From an uncultured Bacillota bacterium (GTDB taxonomy: Bacteria > Bacillota > Clostridia > Caldicoprobacterales > UBA3941), in the NCBI GenBank assembly GCA_937960725.1, contig CALGOY010000182.1:1-10333 (forward strand): DNA of 10,333 nt, read 5' to 3'. Of the stretch, positions 1-6,321 are shown piece by piece. Below the pieces are notes generated by a model. The model ran no database searches. It was not told the DNA's origin and worked only from the letters and a program-made list of their open reading frames with translations. Both the position numbers and the translations under genes were made by a program. Every line of letters begins with the position of its first letter. The first letter of the stretch is position 1.

Positions 1-772
1 CACTCTTTATACTATCATTTAACTGAGCAACATTCTCTACATGGATAGTTTGGCTCCATTTTTCAGATTCTCTAAATATTCTATACAGCTTCGGACTATC
101 CTCAAACTCGGGAATTTTTCCGGTTTCCTTAAGCGGATAGCGAATGATTATGCCAGGAAGATAAAACTTTAGCTCAAAAGTTTTTAGATATCCAGTGCTG
201 GGTACCATATAGCCGTATAAATAATCCGTCATCCAGCCACAACGGTAAAGGTTAACATAGTTTTCCGGACGATATTCTAAGATGTCCAGTTTATCATAGA
301 ACTTCATTTCTTTAAATATTTCTTTTGCTTCATCAACGGAAACTTTGTACCTGACAAAAGGTTCATCTAGCTCTACAATCTGCTTCATCCGCTCCTCGAT
401 TCTAGATACTTGCCGGGGAGTCATGGCAAAATCCCCATGGACTTCACAATATAATCCCTTGCTCATCGAGTGTTCTATAGAAACCCTGCAGTCCGGGAAA
501 AGCTCCCTACATGCTCGAATAAATATAAAAGTCAAGCCCCGTACATATATTCTAATCCCGTCTTCCGTCGATAGATCTATGAATTGAAGCTCACAATCCT
601 CATCTAAGGTTTCAGTCAGCTCTTTCAGCCGATTATTTACTTTCGCAGCAACTATTAAGAAAGGATGATCAAGCTGGTATTTTTTAGCCAGCGTTTCTAT
701 AGTTGTGCCTCGGGGAACTTGAATGGTGTTTTCACCTATTTTTACATCAATATTTCTACGTTCTGTGCTCAT
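1..772 (-). CDS. Nucleoside (uridine) kinase family protein, N-terminal part with TGS and ThrRS-like domains (partial)
   Basis: This open frame of 257 codons runs off the left edge without a stop. The visible half carries the accessory domains found before the P-loop kinase domain in clostridial and Thermotoga-type uridine/nucleoside kinases of about 550 residues. Residues 7-67 form a TGS domain (VPRGTTIETLAKKY, then VNNRLKELTETL). Residues 70-135 match the second additional domain of threonyl-tRNA synthetase (IEHSMSKGLYCEV, then IEERMKQIV). A family-typical stretch follows with YGYMVPSTGYL at 186-196. The phosphoribulokinase/uridine kinase domain should lie beyond the window. The two editing-site histidines of ThrRS align with Phe82 and Arg86, so no editing activity is expected. 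The ATG at 772 is preceded by AAAGGAGA at the right spacing. The architecture is clear; the exact nucleoside substrate is unknown. Confidence 0.85.
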   Translation of the reverse strand, partial: MSTERRNIDVKIGENTIQVPRGTTIETLAKKYQLDHPFLIVAAKVNNRLKELTETLDEDCELQFIDLSTEDGIRIYVRGLTFIFIRACRELFPDCRVSIEHSMSKGLYCEVHGDFAMTPRQVSRIEERMKQIVELDEPFVRYKVSVDEAKEIFKEMKFYDKLDILEYRPENYVNLYRCGWMTDYLYGYMVPSTGYLKTFELKFYLPGIIIRYPLKETGKIPEFEDSPKLYRIFRESEKWSQTIHVENVAQLNDSIKS

Positions 773-799
773 ATTTTTTTCTCCTTTCATTTTTTAATA

Positions 800-828
800 A
801 TTATATCCAATTCCCCTTTAAGCTATAA
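800..828 (-). promoter_or_regulatory. Possible promoter of the nucleoside kinase gene
   Basis: On the minus strand a perfect TATAAT (805-800) lies 17 bases after a weak -35-like TTATAG (828-823), about 30 bases upstream of the kinase start. The -10 is convincing; the -35 matches the consensus poorly. Confidence 0.35.
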
Positions 829-833
829 TTATC

Positions 834-847
834 GGAACAACCGTTCA
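834..847. promoter_or_regulatory. LexA-like inverted repeat
   Basis: The minus strand reads TGAACGGTTGTTCC: GAAC and GTTC arms with a 4-base centre, close to the Firmicutes LexA/DinR box CGAACRNRYGTTYC (two mismatches). It lies between the GDPD stop and the kinase start, 62-75 bases upstream of the kinase ATG. A short 8-base core can arise by chance, so this is only a candidate. Confidence 0.25.
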
Positions 848-859
848 ATAGCTATATAG

Positions 860-1603
860 CTATATATTGATATTCTGATCCCTTAGCTTTTTAGCTACAT
901 CTGGCACGTTGGTGATAATTCCATCGACTTTTGCCTTCAACATATATAAAATATGTTCTGGATCGTCTATTGTATACGGGTTTACCTGTATATTATGAGC
1001 ATGGCAGATCTCCACAAGCTCAGGTACTATGCTGAAATAGTGTGGATGAATGGCATCGGCATTTAAAGTAGCAGCATAGTTCCATGGTTCATATATCCCG
1101 CTGCTATATAGAAGCCCAATCTTCATCCTCGGCTCTATTTTCTTCACAGTAGCTAGACTGTAGTGGTTGAATGATGAAATGATAGTGTTCTCTAGCATAT
1201 CATATGATTTAACCAAATCTACAACTTTCTGTTCTAATCCTTCATACATTCCGGCCTTTAATATCTTAAGCTCGATGTTTAACAGACCGCTCCAGCCCTT
1301 TAACAGTTCTAATACTTCTTCTAAAGTAGGAATTTTCTCACCTGCAAACTCATCTGAGAACCAGCTTCCAAAATCCAGCTGTTTAACTTCCTCTAAGGTC
1401 ATATCAGATATCATTCCGCTTCCGTTGCTGGTCCGATCTACTTTTTCATCATGGATGACCACTACATGCCCATCTTTAGTTAGGTGTACATCCAGCTCGA
1501 TCCCTTCGGCTTCCATATCTATTGCCTTACGAAAGGCCGCCATAGTATTTTCTGGTGCATAAGCAGAAGCTCCCCTGTGGGCAATGATTTTTATTTTCTT
1601 CAT
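860..1603 (-). CDS. Glycerophosphodiester phosphodiesterase (GDPD family, cytoplasmic type)
   Basis: The enzyme hydrolyses glycerophosphodiesters to an alcohol and sn-glycerol-3-phosphate. At 247 residues it has the usual length of the single-domain family. The signature residues are present: the HRG motif at His9-Arg10-Gly11, Glu18-Asn19 (PENT), metal ligands Glu36 and Asp38 (GIELDVHLT), the second catalytic histidine His51 (VIHDEKVDRTS), and Glu111 in LNIELK. The end reads VDGIITNVPD, the usual last strand of the TIM barrel. There is no signal peptide, so it should act in the cytoplasm on imported or internal phospholipid breakdown products. The start at 1603 is chosen because GGGGGG lies 9 bases before it and it puts HRG near the N-terminus as in relatives. 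A GTG at 1642 would add 13 residues and overlap the MocR stop. It is probably co-transcribed with the MocR gene. Confidence 0.9.
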   Translation of the reverse strand: MKKIKIIAHRGASAYAPENTMAAFRKAIDMEAEGIELDVHLTKDGHVVVIHDEKVDRTSNGSGMISDMTLEEVKQLDFGSWFSDEFAGEKIPTLEEVLELLKGWSGLLNIELKILKAGMYEGLEQKVVDLVKSYDMLENTIISSFNHYSLATVKKIEPRMKIGLLYSSGIYEPWNYAATLNADAIHPHYFSIVPELVEICHAHNIQVNPYTIDDPEHILYMLKAKVDGIITNVPDVAKKLRDQNINI

Positions 1604-1612
1604 ATCGGTATA

Positions 1613-1618
1613 CCCCCC
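1613..1618 (-). promoter_or_regulatory. Ribosome binding site deciding the GDPD start
   Basis: The GGGGGG run on the minus strand ends 9 bases before the ATG at 1603. No comparable sequence stands before the GTG at 1642, so it favours the shorter protein. Confidence 0.55.
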
Positions 1619-1638
1619 AAAATAAAAAATAATATTAA

Positions 1639-3072
1639 TCACTTAATAGAAGAAACTAGCTTGGATATACCTTCCTCTATCTCATCTGGAGTCGCAGCAG
1701 CGTATCCGAGGCGAATATTTTGAGTATCACTCCCATTAACATAGAAATGATAACCAGGAGTAATTTTCACTCCCTTTTTCCACGCTAAAGCTGCAATTTC
1801 AAGGCTAGATTTTTCTCCGACAACAGAAACCCAAAGGGTAAGCCCTCCGCGCGGAGGGGTAAATTCAAAAATTTCTCCATGGGCTTTAAGGGCATTAACC
1901 ATAGTATCGTGGTTAATAGAATATGTATCCTTTAACTGCTTTAAATGGACCTTCCACTCCCCACTCCTTAAGTATACATCAAAAGCTCTCTGAGTCAAGG
2001 CCGAAGTAGATATGTCGGAAAACCATTTCACCTTTTCAAATCTTTCTTGCACCGGCCTTGGCAATACCATAAATCCTAGACGAAGACCTGGCATAAAAAG
2101 TTTCGAAAAGCTTTTGATATAAATAACCCGATCATCCTTATCAAATGATTTTAGGTGGTTTAAGGGAAGCTTATCATCAAAGCTTAATTCTCCTAAATAA
2201 TCATCCTCAACCAGCAAAAAATCATACCGCTCTGCCAGATCCAATATCTCCTTCCGTCTCTCGATAGAGTAGGTTATGCCGGTGGGGCTTTGGAAATTAG
2301 GCATAATGTACACAAAGCGCGGGTGTTTTTTCTTAACCATATTTTCCAATATGTTAGGATCAATTCCCTCATGATCCATTGGAACATCCACCAATATAGC
2401 TCCCCTAGATAGGAATGATGCTGCAGCGCCATTATATGTAGGTCTTTCGGTATAAACTACATCGCCAGTTTCAATCAGCGCTTTTGCTATCAAATCGATT
2501 CCCTGCTGGGCCCCAGTGGTGATCAATATATCCTCAGGCTCAGCTTTAATACCCATATCTCCAATATATTTACAAATAGACTGGCGAAGGGGATAAAATC
2601 CTTTTTCTTCCTGATACTCAAAGGCCTTGCCTCCGTCCCGATCCAGTACATGATTGATAGCCTTTTTAAAGCTATCTACGGGAAAAAGATCTGAAGTAGG
2701 GGTAGATGCAGCCAAATCGATAAACCGATTAGTATTTTGGTATAAATCCGTCTTATAAATATTTTTCTCTATGAAGCTATTTTTATATGGACAGCAATCC
2801 TGGAATGCCCTTTTCCCACGCAGGTAGGTACCGCTGCCCGTCTTAGCGTATACAATTCCCTCCTCTTCTAATTTACCATAGGCCCGGGCAACTGTACCGT
2901 TATTCACTCCCAGCTGTTTTGCTAGCTTCCTAATTGGTGGAAGCCTATACACTCTCCCCACTTCAATGGTGTCCGCTAAATCCGATATTCCCATATAAAT
3001 CCTCAAATATAGGGGGAGCTTATCTAATTTTAAGTATTCTTTTAGATATTTTTCCAAATTTTCCATTGACAT
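1639..3072 (-). CDS. MocR-type transcription regulator (GntR winged helix plus PLP-dependent aminotransferase domain)
   Basis: This 477-residue protein has the standard MocR layout and length. An N-terminal GntR winged helix covers about residues 20-85 (LPPIRKLAKQLGVNNGTVARAYGKLE, then KTGSGTYL). A linker leads to a fold-type I aminotransferase domain at about 115-477. Cofactor residues are intact: the Schiff-base lysine Lys324 in SFSKLFMPGLRLGF, Asn259 in PNFQSPTG, the VEDDY motif at 288-292, and a C-terminal IRLGYAA arginine. It should therefore bind PLP and use it, or a PLP adduct, as the signal. The ATG at 3072 is preceded by GGGG 7 bases upstream; a second ATG at 3066 is less well spaced. 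The gene is divergent from an ECF S-component gene, with a perfect palindrome between them, and the GDPD gene follows directly. Known MocR members control B6 (PdxR), GABA or taurine genes; which applies here is not settled by sequence. Confidence 0.92.
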   Translation of the reverse strand: MSMENLEKYLKEYLKLDKLPLYLRIYMGISDLADTIEVGRVYRLPPIRKLAKQLGVNNGTVARAYGKLEEEGIVYAKTGSGTYLRGKRAFQDCCPYKNSFIEKNIYKTDLYQNTNRFIDLAASTPTSDLFPVDSFKKAINHVLDRDGGKAFEYQEEKGFYPLRQSICKYIGDMGIKAEPEDILITTGAQQGIDLIAKALIETGDVVYTERPTYNGAAASFLSRGAILVDVPMDHEGIDPNILENMVKKKHPRFVYIMPNFQSPTGITYSIERRKEILDLAERYDFLLVEDDYLGELSFDDKLPLNHLKSFDKDDRVIYIKSFSKLFMPGLRLGFMVLPRPVQERFEKVKWFSDISTSALTQRAFDVYLRSGEWKVHLKQLKDTYSINHDTMVNALKAHGEIFEFTPPRGGLTLWVSVVGEKSSLEIAALAWKKGVKITPGYHFYVNGSDTQNIRLGYAAATPDEIEEGISKLVSSIK

Positions 3073-3114
3073 TGCCTTTCCCCTATGGCATAATACTTAA
3101 AATTTTTAAAAATT

Positions 3115-3144
3115 ATTATAATTGTATCGATACAATTATATCAG
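3115..3144 (-). promoter_or_regulatory. Promoter of the MocR-GDPD unit
   Basis: The minus strand has CTGATA (3144-3139), an 18-base spacer and TATAAT (3120-3115). The 24-bp palindrome fills the spacer and runs into both hexamers, which suggests that a protein bound there would block RNA polymerase and so allow autoregulation. Confidence 0.5.
3117..3140. promoter_or_regulatory. Perfect 24-bp palindrome, candidate MocR operator
   Basis: The half-site TATAATTGTATC is followed directly by its exact reverse complement, centred between 3128 and 3129. The core ATTGTATC/GATACAAT is the sort of symmetric site that GntR-family dimers bind. It lies 45 bases upstream of the MocR ATG and 49 bases upstream of the S-component ATG and overlaps putative promoters in both directions. 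The symmetry is seen directly; MocR binding is inferred from position and family. Confidence 0.65.
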
Positions 3145-3151
3145 CTATTTT
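3122..3151 (+). promoter_or_regulatory. Possible promoter of the S-component gene
   Basis: TTGTAT (3122-3127) and TATTTT (3146-3151) are separated by 18 bases, with the -35 inside the palindrome. Both hexamers are imperfect, so the assignment is tentative. Confidence 0.3.
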
Positions 3152-3189
3152 AAAAAAAGTAAATAAAACCATAGAGGGGAGAATGGGCA

Positions 3190-3720
3190 ATGAAAAAAAT
3201 CACTACCCAAAAAATTGTTTTAGCAGGAATCCTATCAGCCTTAGTGTTTGTGGTTACTAGCTTTACCATGATACGGGTCCCATTTGCTTTGGTAAAAGAA
3301 GCTTACTTTCATGCAGGGGACAGCATTATATTTTTAAGCGGTCTAGTCCTGGGAGGCCCGATGGCTGCAATAGTAGCAGGTGTAGGATCTTTTTTTGCTG
3401 ATCTTTATCTAGGGGCCCCTATCTACATGTTTGCTACGCTTATAATAAAGGGAATTATGGGGGGAATTGCAGGGCATTTTCTGTATTTTCCAAAAAATAA
3501 AAATAAAATACAAGGTATTCTATTAGGCCTATCTATAGCTGGAAGCTGGATGGCTTTGGCCTATTACCTATACGAGGTTGTTTTCCTTGGAATCGACTGG
3601 CTCGCAAACCTCCCTAACCTGGCAGTAAACTTTGCTCAAGCTGCAATTGGCGTAGTATTATATATCCCACTGTCTAAGGCAGTTGTTAGAGTAAGGAGCA
3701 TTTTTAAGATTTCTGGCTGA
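3190..3720 (+). CDS. ECF transporter S-component (substrate-binding membrane subunit)
   Basis: This is a very hydrophobic protein of 176 residues with about six membrane segments and a positive N-terminus, the size and shape of an energy-coupling-factor S-component of the riboflavin-transporter-like group. Typical stretches are an alanine-rich first helix (LAGILSALVFVVTSF), the segment RVPFAL with HAGDSIIFLSGLVLGG, and FFADLYLGAPIYMFATLIIKG. It would bind a vitamin or vitamin precursor and work with a shared EcfA-EcfA'-EcfT module encoded elsewhere. The start at 3190 has GGGGAG (3176-3181) 8 bases upstream. No riboswitch is visible in the short leader. The substrate is not readable from the sequence; the divergent PLP-binding regulator makes a B6 vitamer a candidate. 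The last 17 bases overlap the 3' end of the Lon-like gene on the other strand. Confidence 0.8.
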   Translation: MKKITTQKIVLAGILSALVFVVTSFTMIRVPFALVKEAYFHAGDSIIFLSGLVLGGPMAAIVAGVGSFFADLYLGAPIYMFATLIIKGIMGGIAGHFLYFPKNKNKIQGILLGLSIAGSWMALAYYLYEVVFLGIDWLANLPNLAVNFAQAAIGVVLYIPLSKAVVRVRSIFKISG

Positions 3721-6130
3721 TATTGTCCTCTGAATCCTCCTTGCCAAAGTTGGCCATAGTAAGAGCATATTGTCTTATTTTATTATATGCTTTTTCATGG
3801 ACAGAGCCCTTTTCAAAAAAACCATCCTCTAGCTTTTTTCCGGCAGGCAATCCCATTAATATCTCTATACCTTCGTCTATATGGTCTATAGGATATATAT
3901 GAAATTTACCTTCCCTAACAGCTTCTATGACTTCATCTTTAAGCACTAGATTGTGGATATTTTTTCGTGGTATTATAACCCCTTGTTCTCCGGTTAAGCC
4001 TCGCTTTTTGCACAGGTTAAAAAATCCTTCTATCTTATGAGTAACTCCCCCGACGGGCTGAATTTCCCCCTTCTGATTAACTGAGCCTGTAACTGCAATT
4101 CCCTGCTTTATGGGAACTTCAGCAAGGCTTGATAAAATTGCATAAAGCTCGGCACTAGAAGCGCTATCGCCGTCCACCTCTCCATAAAGCTGTTCGAAGG
4201 TAATATTAGCATTTAAAGCTAAGGGAACTTCCTGGGCGTACTGTTCGCCAATATATCCGCTTAAAATCATGACCCCCTTGCTATGAGTAGTTCCGCTCAT
4301 AGCTACCTCTCTTTCCACATTGACTATACCGCTTTCGCCCATAAAAGTAGTAGCGGTAATCCTCAAGGGTTTTCCAAACACAACGTCCCCCATCTCTATA
4401 ATAGATAGAGCATTAATTTGCCCTACTACTTCCCCATCAGTATCTATCATAATAGTGCCGTCTTTCAGCATTTCCATCCATTTTTCATCATATTTATTAG
4501 AGCGATACTCTTTTTCTCGAATTGCCTTTTTGACATTTTCGCCATTTACAAGTTTTTGGCCTTCCATTTGGGCCCAAGCATTAGCTTCTATTAATATTTC
4601 TATAATATTGTTAAACCGAGTTGATAATTTATGTTGATCCTCCACAAGTCGGGAGCTATATTCAGCAACTTTTATAACTGCATCTTTGCTAAAAGGAAGG
4701 AGATTTTCCCTTTTGCATAACCCACTGATAAATCCGGCTAGGCATATTAGATTATGCCGGCTAGCTGGCATCTCATCGTCAAAATCTACTTTTATCTTAA
4801 ATAGCTTTCTAAAATCTTCATCCAATTCATACAAAAGTTGATATAAATAATCGCTTCCTATCAATACCACCTTTATATCTATAGGAATTGGTTCTGGCTT
4901 TAGAGATGAAATGCTAACCAAGCCCAGTTGATCTCTAAGATTTTCAATAGATATACTTTTAGTCTTTAGTATTTTTTTCAGTCCCTCCCATAGAAAGGGC
5001 GTGCTCAATATATCTTTAGCCTGTAAAATTAAATATCCTCCATTGGCCAAATGAACGCTTCCCGGCTTTATCAAAGTAAAATCAGTACTTACCAATCCAA
5101 AGCGATTTTCATATTCTAGGCTTCCAAAGAGCGTATTATAGGTGGGGTTAAATTCCACTATTACCGGTGCCCCCTCTATATGGCTATTATCTACTAAAAG
5201 ATTCACTGTATATTTATTCTTTATTCCTGAAGTTCCTCTTCTCAATACATTCACAAATGGATTTGTCTCCTCGGCCTCTTCTTCCCTAAACTCATCTATA
5301 TTCTCTATGATATCTTTTTTTAAGTTTTCCAAATACTCAACTATTTTAGGATAATCCTTATATTTTTCTTTTAGACCATCAATGCGCAATCCTACTGCAA
5401 ATAAACCTATCCGGTTATCTAGCTCTGCAGCTTGCTTTTTTACATCTTTCTCTAATTCCCTTATCCTTCTCACCATATCAACAGCTTCCAACTGAATTTG
5501 AGTAAGCTTTTCATTGATGTGTTTTTTTGTATCATCATCAAGTTTATTGTATTCCTCTTCCTCCATCGGCTCTCCATCGACGATAGGTATAAAATATATA
5601 CCTGAATTAGATATATTTACTTGAAAGCCTTGCTCCCTAGCATATTCGGAGAATTTATTAAATATTTTGCTTCGTTCATCCTGCAATTTCTTTATCATAA
5701 GCGTTTTTTCGTTTTCATAGTCCTGTCCTCTGAATGCTTTCGGAATTTCAATCTTGAGCTCGCTTATTAATTGGTGGATGTCTTGCTGAAACTGTTTTCC
5801 TTTCCCTGCCGGAAGATTGACAGCAATGGGATTGCTTGGATTATCAAAGTTATAGAGATAACACCAATCATCTGGCGTCTTTTCATCTTTAGCAATTTTA
5901 TTTATATATTCTTTTGCATAGCTAGTTTTTCCTGTGCCACTAACCCCAGAGATGTATAAATTATAACCCTTCTTTTTAATCTTAATGCCAAACTCCATAG
6001 CCCTTACAGCTCTTTCCTGGCCAATTATATCGCATACGGGCTCAATCTCTTCTGTCGTTTCAAAGGGAAGTATATCTGGATCCCAGTGCGGTTTTAATTG
6101 TTCTGGCTTTAGCTCATTGAATTTTTTCAT
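3704..6130 (-). CDS. LonB-like ATP-dependent protease (AAA+ ATPase with S16 Ser-Lys protease domain)
   Basis: This 808-residue cytoplasmic protein belongs to the Lon-related S16 proteases that lack the classical Lon N-domain. An N-terminal stretch leads to Walker A at 62-70 (GVSGTGKTS, Lys68). A charged, probably coiled-coil insertion covers about 115-285, and the rest of the AAA+ core follows to about 545. The strand that should carry Walker B reads GGYLILQAKD at 364-373, without the usual Asp-Glu pair at its end. The protease domain is at about 555-755, with nucleophile Ser656 (DGDSASSA) and Lys699 (THKIEGFF), 43 residues apart as in E. coli Lon. It should degrade or remodel protein substrates; none is known here. 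No membrane segment is present, unlike archaeal LonB. The start at 6130 is chosen for its strong ribosome site; a longer in-frame version from 6211 would begin with TTG inside the putative promoter. Confidence 0.9.
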   Translation of the reverse strand: MKKFNELKPEQLKPHWDPDILPFETTEEIEPVCDIIGQERAVRAMEFGIKIKKKGYNLYISGVSGTGKTSYAKEYINKIAKDEKTPDDWCYLYNFDNPSNPIAVNLPAGKGKQFQQDIHQLISELKIEIPKAFRGQDYENEKTLMIKKLQDERSKIFNKFSEYAREQGFQVNISNSGIYFIPIVDGEPMEEEEYNKLDDDTKKHINEKLTQIQLEAVDMVRRIRELEKDVKKQAAELDNRIGLFAVGLRIDGLKEKYKDYPKIVEYLENLKKDIIENIDEFREEEAEETNPFVNVLRRGTSGIKNKYTVNLLVDNSHIEGAPVIVEFNPTYNTLFGSLEYENRFGLVSTDFTLIKPGSVHLANGGYLILQAKDILSTPFLWEGLKKILKTKSISIENLRDQLGLVSISSLKPEPIPIDIKVVLIGSDYLYQLLYELDEDFRKLFKIKVDFDDEMPASRHNLICLAGFISGLCKRENLLPFSKDAVIKVAEYSSRLVEDQHKLSTRFNNIIEILIEANAWAQMEGQKLVNGENVKKAIREKEYRSNKYDEKWMEMLKDGTIMIDTDGEVVGQINALSIIEMGDVVFGKPLRITATTFMGESGIVNVEREVAMSGTTHSKGVMILSGYIGEQYAQEVPLALNANITFEQLYGEVDGDSASSAELYAILSSLAEVPIKQGIAVTGSVNQKGEIQPVGGVTHKIEGFFNLCKKRGLTGEQGVIIPRKNIHNLVLKDEVIEAVREGKFHIYPIDHIDEGIEILMGLPAGKKLEDGFFEKGSVHEKAYNKIRQYALTMANFGKEDSEDNISQKS

Positions 6131-6136
6131 GATCTT

Positions 6137-6142
6137 CTCCCC
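6137..6142 (-). promoter_or_regulatory. Ribosome binding site deciding the Lon-like start
   Basis: GGGGAG on the minus strand lies 6 bases before the ATG at 6130, within a longer purine run. It supports the 808-residue start over the upstream TTG at 6211. Confidence 0.65.
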
Positions 6143-6181
6143 TCCCCCACTATTTAAATTTTCAAAAGCCTGTTTATGATT

Positions 6182-6211
6182 ATTATAATCTATAATATGC
6201 ATAAAGCCCAA
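6182..6211 (-). promoter_or_regulatory. Possible promoter of the Lon-like protease gene
   Basis: The minus strand shows TTGGGC (6211-6206), an 18-base spacer and a perfect TATAAT (6187-6182), about 52 bases before the ATG. The -10 is good; the -35 matches only in TTG. Confidence 0.35.
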
Positions 6212-6223
6212 TATATGCTTTAT
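6201..6223. repeat. Inverted repeat in the divergent protease/lipoprotein intergenic region
   Basis: ATAAAGC (6201-6207) and GCTTTAT (6217-6223) are exact inverted copies separated by 9 bases. Next to it, TATTATA (6181-6187) and TATAATA (6191-6197) form another inverted pair with a 3-base centre. They lie around the putative protease promoter. They could be an operator or a product of AT-rich sequence. Confidence 0.3.
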
Positions 6224-6258
6224 AAAACTTTTAATTACATTTAATTTAATTAGAGATT

Positions 6259-6288
6259 TTGAATGTCATAAAGTTTTGGTGAAATAAT
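6259..6288 (+). promoter_or_regulatory. Promoter of the lipoprotein gene
   Basis: TTGAAT (6259-6264), an 18-base spacer and AATAAT (6283-6288, five of six consensus bases) would start transcription near 6295, leaving a leader of about 27 bases before the ATG at 6322. Confidence 0.45.
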
Positions 6289-6321
6289 AACTCTATAAAA
6301 GGCAAATATGAGGTGAGCTGT

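Noticed and set aside
345..859. Plus-strand open frames of 80 and 64 codons
   Set aside because: They lie mostly antisense to the nucleoside kinase coding region, show no family features and have no good ribosome sites.
1167..1723. Plus-strand open frames opposite the GDPD gene
   Set aside because: They are antisense to a well-supported gene; the Ser/Pro-rich translations are typical shadows.
3141..3189. Riboswitch before the S-component gene
   Set aside because: Fewer than 50 bases remain between the palindrome and the ATG, with no hairpin or known conserved element.
6131..6211. Longer N-terminus of the Lon-like protease starting at TTG 6211
   Set aside because: The extra 27 residues have no family counterpart, overlap the putative promoter and lack a ribosome site; the ATG at 6130 has a strong one.
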